A stretch of DNA of 64,000 nucleotides from Primula veris (taxonomy: Eukaryota; Streptophyta; Magnoliopsida; Ericales; Primulaceae): contig OY821741.1 of NCBI GenBank assembly GCA_963682055.1, positions 12,963,197 to 13,027,196 of the forward strand. Direction: 5' to 3'. The translations under genes and the position numbers were made by a program. The notes under the pieces are model-generated. The model was not told the DNA's origin. It saw only the letters and a list, made by a program, of their open reading frames with translations, and did not search any database. Positions 56,079-64,000 of the stretch are shown in pieces. The number at the start of each line of letters is the position of its first letter. Position 1 is the first letter of the stretch.

Positions 56079-56114
<36 letters not shown>
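56079..56114 (+). repeat. Uninterrupted run of 36 G after the PP2A B' stop codon
   Basis: Preceded by gagagggaggga, so the whole tract 56067-56114 is G-rich on the coding strand and lies in the 3' untranslated region. Long G runs form quadruplexes and are error-prone in sequencing and assembly, so the exact length should not be trusted. The minus-strand polyproline frame here is an artefact of the run. Confidence 0.97.
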
Positions 56115-56115
<1 letters not shown>

Positions 56116-57819
56116 GTAACATTATGTTTTTGTTTTTATTTTTGTTTTTGTGGTGGGGGTGTTATGTACTATAAATGTTGTTTTTGTTCCCAATTTGGTA
56201 ATTGTCCTAGTTGTTGTCAGCTTATATATACTGTGTTAAGGAAAATTTGTTTTTGTTGGGAGTTCAGGAAAATGTAGAGCAATCCTGATAAGTATCTTAT
56301 TTACTGCAAAACGGTCCTGTCTCTACTTTCCGATATGTTCGTTACATGACCTTACTGTTTTCCCTCTCGTTTAGGGTCTCAATAAGGACCACCATCAGGT
56401 AATGTCTTTAAATCTATATGTCGTATGTGGTAGTAGTTTTGTATCCTTCACTATGATTCAGTATTTTTGCTGCTTGTTTGGCAGTAGCTTTTGAAAAAAT
56501 AAGCTTCAAGAGAAAGCCATAGCTCGTTCAGAAGAGTTCGTAAGCTTAACCGTGATGATTATATAAAATTTGCTACTGTCAACTTGCTATAGTAGACTCG
56601 ACAAGCGTACAATTTGGGTTAAGAAGTCAAATCGGAATGGAAGATTTTGAGTTAGGCATGGAGTTGTTACTTTGTCTAATAACTTAAATCCCAACTATAC
56701 TCTTCATGCATTATATTAAAGTTTATAATGAAATAAAAAAAAAAATTGGGTTAAGAAGTCAAATCGGAATGGAAGATTTTGAGTTAGACATGGAGTTGTT
56801 ACTTTGTCTAATAACTTAAATCCCAACTATACTCTTCATGCATTATATTAAAGTTTATAATGAAATAAAAAAAAAAAAGTAAAATTGAAATATTTGTTAA
56901 CTTTTTAGTTGACTTTTATAAAATCCCAACTATACTCTTCATGCATTATATTAAAGTTTATAATGAAATAAAAAAGAAGAAGGTAAAATTGGAATATTTG
57001 TTAACTTTTTAGTTGACTTTTATAAAATGGACAGATAAACCTTTTAAAATAGAAACATGAAGTAACATTTTGAAACGGACGGAGTAATTCTTTAAAATAA
57101 CAAACAGTACTAGAACGATTTAGTGAAATATGACTCTATAATCATTTGATTTTTTTTTTAAAATTGAAATCTATTCGAATGTTATCTCTAACTTTTTCTA
57201 TTGCGTTTAAGAGCTCTTGTGTTGTGTTGATGTAACAAAATTATGAAGTTTATATACGCGATTAAACAATGAGTTGTACTAACTTATTCAATAATTCTCA
57301 ATATACATAACTTGATCAACCGTATTTAAATGTATATAATATATATTATTAGTTTGCTATACGTTTTAAAATGTAACAAAATTTATACTTATATTAGTAA
57401 TTCAAATAGTGTATTTGACTTTACTAACGAGTTTAACGAGCCTTCTTAACAATTTATAATGGTTTAATTTATGTTATGAAGTATTATATTTGTGGATAAA
57501 AAACTTCACTAAAATAATACTCCATATTACTATTAATTTATAGGTTAATTAATAAAAAATTTATGAATATGCATGTAATGTTTATATAGTGTAGTAGTAA
57601 AATAAAAGCAGTTTTCCCTCTCTACGTGTATGGTTGAAACACTCTCATTTCTCACTCTTCTCTTTTAACATTCACTCTTATCTATCTTCTTCTCATATGG
57701 TTGGATAATCCTACTCTTTCACCAAATCTAATATACTCCCATTTCTAACAAGAAATAATAAAAAAAAAAAAAACAAGGCATAGTAAGAATAAGATAAATA
57801 ATCTCAAAACTATCAAAAC
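56115..57819. other. Spacer between PP2A B' and HHL1
   Basis: Contains the rest of the PP2A 3' untranslated region, the tandem array at 56614-57030 and the HHL1 promoter. A TATA-like tttatatagt lies near 57580-57590 and a pyrimidine-rich stretch at 57640-57720. No gene found. Confidence 0.5.
56614..57030. repeat. Compound tandem array (132-bp unit twice plus partial units)
   Basis: Units at 56614 and 56746 start ttgggttaagaagtcaaatc and run through cccaactatactcttcatgc to aatgaaataaaaaaa. A third, 5'-truncated unit begins about 56921 at aaatcccaactatac. A different word pair, atatttgttaactttttagt followed by tgacttttataaaat, occurs at about 56890 and 56993, so a second duplication overlaps the first. 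Confidence 0.9.
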
Positions 57820-60800
57820 ATGGAAGTGAGCATGTCACTAAATGCTCTAGTTCATCTACCACTTTCAAGTTCAAGATCAACCCAAGAAGGGTTGTTAGTT
57901 AGACACTCTTTTATGTCTCGTCGGACCGCAAGAGAGTTGCCATGCCATCAGAGTTTAGTGGTGAGAGCAAAGGGTAAGAGAGGTGGCGGTAGACCGAGCC
58001 AAGAGAGGAGGTTGCCACCCGCTATGCCTAAGATCGAAGAAGATGGCAATCCCAAGTTTGTTATCTTTATCCGTATGGCAAATGTTAGTACTCTTTCTAA
58101 TTTACTTTTTTTTTTGTTATGTTTTAGATTTTTGTCTACTTGGCATTAGGGGCAAAGCCCGGAATGTTTTATGGGGATTGTCAAAATTACATAAACTACT
58201 AAATTAAGTGAATTAAAGAAACGAGGGGTGCCAAATCATCGCTTTTCACATATTTTAATGAAAATACATGATGAAAAATTGGAAAAATTACAATTTTCGG
58301 AATTGTGGGTGTGTCGTCGCCCTCGATGGCTCGTACTTTAGCTTCCCCCTTGGTTGCAGCCGAGAAACTAAGCTTTTTATGTTTATTTTCTTGCCTGGAT
58401 AGGGTATAAGATTTAAACTTGGTTTTCTAGCTTTCTCCTCAGTTTAAGATTGAACTTTTTGTTTGTCTTTAAGATGTAAGCAAATAAGTAGGAAGCTTTA
58501 AGTTTGTACCTAAGTAATTGGAGCTAGTAAAATGAGTAGTGGTATTGGTTGGTATAGAAATAAGACTTGTTTGTCTGCAGCTTTTAATTAAATTTGCTGA
58601 CTTTTTTGAGACTGAGAAAAAAGATACGTTGGCCCTGAGTAAAGTACATAGTAATTGTAAGATCTTTTGTTGATAAGGGGTCACACTTGGTCTCTTTCGT
58701 GGGTATACATACCAAATTATGTTGGTAAATTATAAATCCGTGTTCATCTAGACTATTTATTTAATAGAAATACCTATAGAGGACTCCAAATGCGCAAAAC
58801 TTTCACTTAAAAATATAGAGATAGGACTTGTCAGTCAGAGAAGACCATAACAGCTAGGAGGAAGGGTTGATATTCATAATTGAACTACAAAAGTTAATAT
58901 TGTTCTTCAGGAGGAGACTAGTATAATAAAAGAAACTTAAGTAACAAAGTTAGACCCTATCCCTCTCTTATTCGATCTCTATCTTTTGTGATTGGAGTTT
59001 GTAACAAAAGCAGTAATTAAGTGCGACTTGTTCTGATGTAACTGTTAAACACGTACGTTGGCTTATTTGAGCCTGCGTAAAGAAAATATTTAGTCAATTT
59101 AAAATTTAATAAGGATGAACATTGGGCTTTGTCGATATTTTTCACTAAGCTATAAAAAGTAGCTCTCCGCACCATATTCTATTTAAATCAATTCCGTCGT
59201 GACATGTGTAAGTATATCCACATTGGATTTTAGCAAGAATTTTGACCAATTCCACCACAACACGTGTGAGCCTATCTATACCATATTTCACCCTGATTTT
59301 GGACGAAGGTGTCACATAGGCTAAAGTAGAGAATTTATCATTCGTCAAAAACATGATTAGACTATGGTATGAATAAATTTACACGTATAAAATTGGTCAT
59401 GAATCTAAATAAAATCTAGTGTGGATATACTTTTACTTTTGTTGCGGGGAAATTGGTCTAAAATCTGGATAAAATTGATGTGAATAGTTGCGACAGAGTA
59501 AGTTCAATATCTAGTGTGGATAGACTTACTAATTGTTTCAAAATAAGTATGTTTATTTTGGGTCAATAATACTCTTATTGGGCGATCCTTACTCCTCCTT
59601 GCATTCCCTCACCAGTGTCCTCTTTTACCAGCATGTCGAATATGATCAATGCAGTCAGGTTGAAAATTTATTTATATTACTAATTTAATGATCAATACTA
59701 GGAAATGTAGAGTATGATTAATGTCGAGTATAATTAATATCGAGTGGAATGATGGGGAGAAAAGGTCTAGACTACTGTGTAGGAACCTAAAAACTGCTGC
59801 TTTATAGTGCTCTTTTGCAAATACGACCTAAGCTTGTGGTACTGTTAAAACTGTTTCTTAAGTCAAAAGTTCTTTTACAGATTTTTTTACGGGTGGGGGA
59901 GATTTCTTATTTAATTTATGAAAAGTGGATTAATTGACATTGAAACTCTGGATATGTGCAAATATGGTATTAATAGCGGTGTAATCATGATTCAGGACAG
60001 GCGACAATTTTAGACCGAAACACATGATTATACTGAGGCTTTTGTAAGTAGGGGTTGTCATCCACCTGTGTTACAATCCATTTTCAGTAGAAGTTATAAG
60101 AAAAAGAAATTAGAAGCTTAAACAATCTACTTTAACAATCCGTGTGCTGCTGTATATAGTGTAGTTTAAAAAACGGTCCTTAATAAGAAGGACCCAAAAA
60201 GCTTCAAAATTACAAGATTGAAACACCATTTTTCAGTAACTTCGTTGACATATCACTGCTTTCATAAGTAATCTTGTGTGGACAGTGGATTGCTACTGGG
60301 TCAAGTTGAATGCATATTGTAATGGGTAAGTTTCATTTTTGGTGTCTTGAGTTTTCTGTGTTTTAAAATTTTGATCCTGAATGTTTATGTGCTGCTGATT
60401 ACTTCTGTAGTGAGTTTAATTTGGTTTACGATGGTCTCTCTCTCTCTTCGTATGTGTGTGCACGCTTGTGTTAATTTTTATGGGACCGGATATATTTATC
60501 ATTATCTTTTACTTAGTTTCCTAGCTAATTGTTATCTGGGTTTAGATGTAGCTCATTAGTGTATTGAAATGATTATGAATCGAATAAACTCCTATTTATT
60601 CGTATAAGCGAACTTCTTTCTCTCTATTTTTTTGTATGGGCCTCTCTTTTACGGGTTTGATACGGATTATTGTTGGTCGAAGAAACGATGGTTCCACCGA
60701 ATTGGTCAAGGAACAGCGTGTTTCATCATATTCTAAGTTCCAGTTTGTGGTGATTGGAGTGTTTTATATTTGTGAGAATATTATGTTGGATTTGTTTGGG

Positions 60801-63407
60801 GCTAATACCTGCTTAGTTTCTTTATTCGGTTTTGACTGGCTCTTTCCAGTGATTAAATTGCCGGTTTGGTGATAGAGGTTTCACGTTTTGTAAGAACTTG
60901 ATCTTGGGCTGATTTTGGTGAAGTTCAACGTTTTTTGTTTGTAATACCTTTGAAAATTAACCAGTGAAACAGAAAAGTCAAAAGAAATTCGGATAAAAAA
61001 GGCGTTGGTTTCTCCACATATACAATACCCTTTGAAATATGCTTAGTCAGGGTGAGATGAGTTTGACACTGTCTATACAAGACGCCAAAGACACCAAACT
61101 ATAGGATTATTAGATTGCTAAGGAATTAAATTGAATCAATTGGGACAGATGGATTTCAACTCTAATCAAGTTTGTTGTATGATAGGAGCAAAAGAGAGGT
61201 TTTTTTGGTGTTTTTTAACTTTTTTATCTCAATAGATATATGTGATTGTTGAACACCAACAACCTTATCTCTACTTATTTTATCTAAATTTTCCTCATCA
61301 TTTTCCCTTCTGTGTCTGCTACACCCCAATCGCCACAGAGAGGTTTTTCAATTTCAGTTCTTAATTTTTTGCCACTTTTTTAAAGTTCTATGGTATTTGT
61401 ATCCATTTTCGTCAATGCATGTTGTTTATAACAGCATTAGTTGTTGATCATTAGTTGTTGAACAAATCTTTACGGGAATTTGCATTAGTAAACTTTTACC
61501 TTTTCTCACTTGGATTTAGTAATTGTTGTTTATACACCTTCGTTGACTATGCTTTCGTAATACTGTCAGTCGATAGATCCATATGATTTTATCTGCATAC
61601 GACATGAATCAAACCTTAACTCTGTGCAAGCAAAATGTGCCTGAACTCGTTTATTTATGGGATGTGTACTTGTTATAAACCCCCATTTCGAAACTCCTTT
61701 CTTGTAGCTCCATCCTGTGATTAGGGATGGTTTTATTCTTTGGTCAGATAAAATGAATTTTGGTTTGAATACTGCTTTTGAATTGGCCAGGTTTATCTTT
61801 GGTATCCACTCAGTATTATTACTGGTGGAACAACTGCAAAGATTATGGTTGCGGCAAAAGATAATTTTTTGGGGAAGTACATATATAAGGATACACTCGC
61901 TAGGAACCTTGCTGCAGTTATCTATAAGGTATGACTTCTTAATTTCACCATTTATCTTTCACGAGATTGTACAGATAGCACATATGTACAACTTAAAGCT
62001 CTATATGTGCTTTCGTATCCCTTACTTTTGTTTCACTGATTTGGTTTGTGAACTTTTTCAATTTATGGACATTCTAAATAGTCATGTTAGCTATAGAATA
62101 TAATTTATTGTGTTATATTTTAAACAGGATGAGAAGGAGATACAAAAGACAGCATTTAAACAGTTCCGTGTGTTGCGGTCAGCTACGGAGTTTAGATATG
62201 GCTACAAACTTGTTGTAATGTCACTTGCACATAGTCGCTTCCTCGTATTCTTAAGAGCTTGTTTGGTTGCTGCTTTTAATTGAATAAGTTGGATTTTCTA
62301 AGTTTGTGAAAGAACTAGATGAAGAAGTCCAAAAGTCCAGAAAGTCCACTTTTGAGTTGACCAACCAAACACAGTTGTTTTATGAAAAAAACTGAGCTTA
62401 TAATCTGGAACCAAACGATGCCTATGCTTGTTTTCATTTTCTGAAGCTTGTTTGGTAAAGTCAAGGCCAAGTTTTAATAAGCTTCATACTACCTTTTCGA
62501 CAGGAAAATTATCCGCTCATTTGTCTCTTGTTTATTTATTTTCTATATGTGATAGTATTATTTATGAATATTTTGATTTGTTGAATGCGCAGACCAGCAC
62601 CAATTTAAGAGTAGCACTTTCTACCTCAGATGTTATCGAGGTAAGCAATTGTGTGGTTAATTCCTTTTCGATATATGGATGAGTTATTTTTTCATGGTTT
62701 TATTGAAAAAATAATAACCCTTGGGCTATTTTTGTTGAATTCTGCTATGGTGTGTTTTTGATTTAAGTTTGAAACTAATCAATGGTTTCCTCCTATCTTT
62801 TGTAAGCTCCCAAGAGAAGAAGAGCTTAAAACGGTACTTGATAATGTGAAGGACTTTTTTGGGAACGCAAAAGAGTCCTTTGGTAAGATTACAGCTCTAA
62901 ATTCAACCGATGAATCTGCATCAGAGGAAAAGCCGCAAGAGAAATCCAAGTGAGTTAAAAAAATTATTTGCATAAATACACATAATATTCATATTGGTTT
63001 GTGATTGGTGCTTTCTTGTTTGGTTTTTCTACATGCTTTGGAGAAGGTTCTTTCCGAGCTTAATTGGTTGCAGACTAAACTTTTAAATTATTTGCTTATA
63101 CTCATGGTTCGCCATGTCTTTTTTTTTACCTTTGTTATTGCCTATTGGTATAAAAGAGCTGGAAATTTGAAGTTGAACGACTAATTTTTTTTCGTAGTCT
63201 CAAGTAAGCCTACTTGTTTTCTCAGAAATACTGCCAATTATACAATGCATATTGGAAATATAGAAGGAAAAATTAAATATTGTGAACATATGAAATAAAC
63301 ACTTGAAGTAAAGAGCCATAGTCACTCCTACTTAATCTGATTTACATTTATCTGTGCCATTATCCATAACTATCTTGAAATTTTCGATTAATAGGGTAAA
63401 AAGCTGA
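57820..63407 (+). CDS. HHL1: HHL1, chloroplast thylakoid protein for photosystem II repair
   Basis: Six exons: 57820-58083, 61791-61928, 62128-62214, 62593-62640, 62807-62949 and 63395-63407. They sum to 693 nt, 230 aa. It matches the plant HHL1 (hypersensitive to high light 1) family, thylakoid proteins reported to work with LQY1 in PSII repair. Residues 1-50 are Ser/Arg-rich, a transit peptide; then KGKRGGGRPSQERR, the conserved NPKFVIFIRMANV, YLWYPLSIITGGTTAKIMVA with a hydrophobic segment, YIYKDTLARNLAAVIYK, EFRYGYKLV, LSTSDVIELP and an acidic-basic tail ending KSKVKS. The last exon has only 13 nt (completing K, then VKS and stop); retention of the last intron would stop three residues earlier. 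The first intron, about 3.7 kb, contains a dispersed repeat shared with the PP2A intron. All introns are GT-AG. At the third junction the usual EN.NMRAAL is TSTNLRVAL here. Confidence 0.94.
59155..59665. repeat. Dispersed repeat, copy in HHL1 intron 1
   Basis: Direct relative of 54779-55370 with the same order of shared words (caccatattctatttaaatc, ccaattccaccacaacacgt, ctctta-tgggcgatccttac, gaatatgatcaatgcagtca). The left border near 59155 and right border near 59665 are estimated from where similarity ends. Confidence 0.8.
62262..62420. repeat. MITE-like repeat in HHL1 intron 3
   Basis: Bounded by gcttgtttggttgctgcttt and, in inverse, ataatctggaaccaaacgat, with the middle phrase gtccagaaagtccacttttg and gttgaccaaccaaacac. 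Related pieces appear in ABCC intron 7 near 10560-10690 (gtccagaaaaagcgcatttt, gctagtcaaccaaatat) and elsewhere. Superfamily unclear. Confidence 0.5.
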
Positions 63408-64000
63408 AGTTGAAAAGAGAATAGTGTGACAAAATGCAATATCGGTGGTGGTTCTGTCGTGACCAGAAAATTTCAAATGGTAGTCGAGTTATGTAAAGAG
63501 GTTCAAGTGCACTATCTTGCTTAACATTTTTCTTGTCTTTGTCTTCAAAACGGATTTTGCACTCGCTTGTATAATTATAATTTGTTGAGTAAAGTAATTC
63601 ATGTTTATATTGATTTTTTTTGAAGACTCAAGCTGTAAATTTATCTGACTGGATCTTTCAAGCTCAGTTCATTTGCTTCAAGCTCAAAAGTTGCTTTTCA
63701 CATTTTGTTTTTCTGGTTTTTAAACTAAACCGAGTCATAATTTCTATTTGCTTATTAGGCAACTTATTAAGTTTGCAGCCAAACAAACCCATTGTTGGAG
63801 GCGGCTAAAGAGAGCAACATTGTGTAACTTGTGTTCTTGCATAGAAATAATGTACCGATACACTAACAATTATTTAAATGTTATGTTCATGCATATGATT
63901 GGAAATTAGAAAGGAAACGGCTATAGTGAACTTGAAACCATATAATATAAAACAAAATCAGGTAAATGATTTGGCGTTTTGCATATTTTACCATTCAAAA
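63408..64000. other. HHL1 3' region, nothing else recognised
   Basis: Contains the HHL1 3' untranslated region. A phrase ttgcagccaaacaaaccc (63773) resembles the end of the gcttgtttggttgc repeat family. No further gene before the window ends. Confidence 0.45.

Noticed and set aside
55925..56122. Minus-strand ORF with a polyproline start
   Set aside because: Translation of the G homopolymer and antisense of the PP2A exon.
60347..60872. ORFs in HHL1 intron 1
   Set aside because: Hydrophobic chance frames in T-rich intron sequence, no family resemblance.
62428..62973. ORFs at 62428-62682 (plus) and 62779-62973 (minus)
   Set aside because: The first is intron read-through into HHL1 exon 4 and the second is antisense to exon 5.

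Overview
The window is plant nuclear DNA, almost certainly from a eudicot. It is AT-rich, its genes are split by GT-AG introns, and seven protein-coding genes sit in long intergenic tracts filled with small DNA-transposon derivatives and one decayed Ty1/copia element. The gene set (P-class PPR, B12D, ABCC transporter, MAD2, pectinesterase, PP2A B', HHL1) is typical of flowering plants. Species cannot be fixed from the sequence.

Layout. 0.6-2.2 kb: intronless P-class PPR gene on the minus strand. 2.2-7.1 kb: intergenic, with a hAT-like element (about 4.25-5.20 kb) that carries a tRNA-Ala-like stretch. 7.1-8.1 kb: three-exon B12D mitochondrial small-protein gene. 9.2-19.0 kb: an 11-exon ABCC (MRP-type) ABC transporter on the minus strand. 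All exons join in one frame (1443 aa) but one intron needs a GC donor, and intron 5 holds a second, inverted copy of the hAT-like element with perfect 8-bp target duplications. 19-26 kb: a Stowaway-like MITE, a decayed copia element with a degenerate repeat-bearing tail, then a tandem array of broken ABCC fragments; one stretch of about 800 bp is virtually identical to exon 2 and intron 1 of the intact gene. 26-36 kb: MITEs of several superfamilies (Stowaway-like, CACTA-like, Harbinger-like, Mutator-like), including a Harbinger-like element with a six-unit internal tandem array. 36.2-39.6 kb: seven-exon MAD2 spindle-checkpoint gene. 40.3-41.4 kb: a second, inverted, shorter Harbinger-like copy. 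42.9-46.3 kb: five-exon membrane-anchored pectinesterase. 47-51 kb: a second Mutator-like copy and AT-rich intergenic DNA. 51.7-56.1 kb: two-exon PP2A B' (B56) regulatory subunit, followed by an uninterrupted run of 36 G just after the stop. 57.8-63.4 kb: six-exon HHL1 gene for a thylakoid photosystem II repair factor.

The genes do not form a cluster or pathway; they are unrelated housekeeping, organelle and cell-wall genes. I found no convincing novel multi-gene system. The most interesting material is the structural history: ABCC fragment duplication with a likely conversion tract, hAT-like elements with a tRNA-like core, paired element families that differ in internal repeat number, a paralogous site with and without a transposon, the obligatory GC-AG intron, and micro-exons of 16 and 13 nt. 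Exon joins were derived by hand from splice consensus, frame and family conservation; cDNA would settle them.
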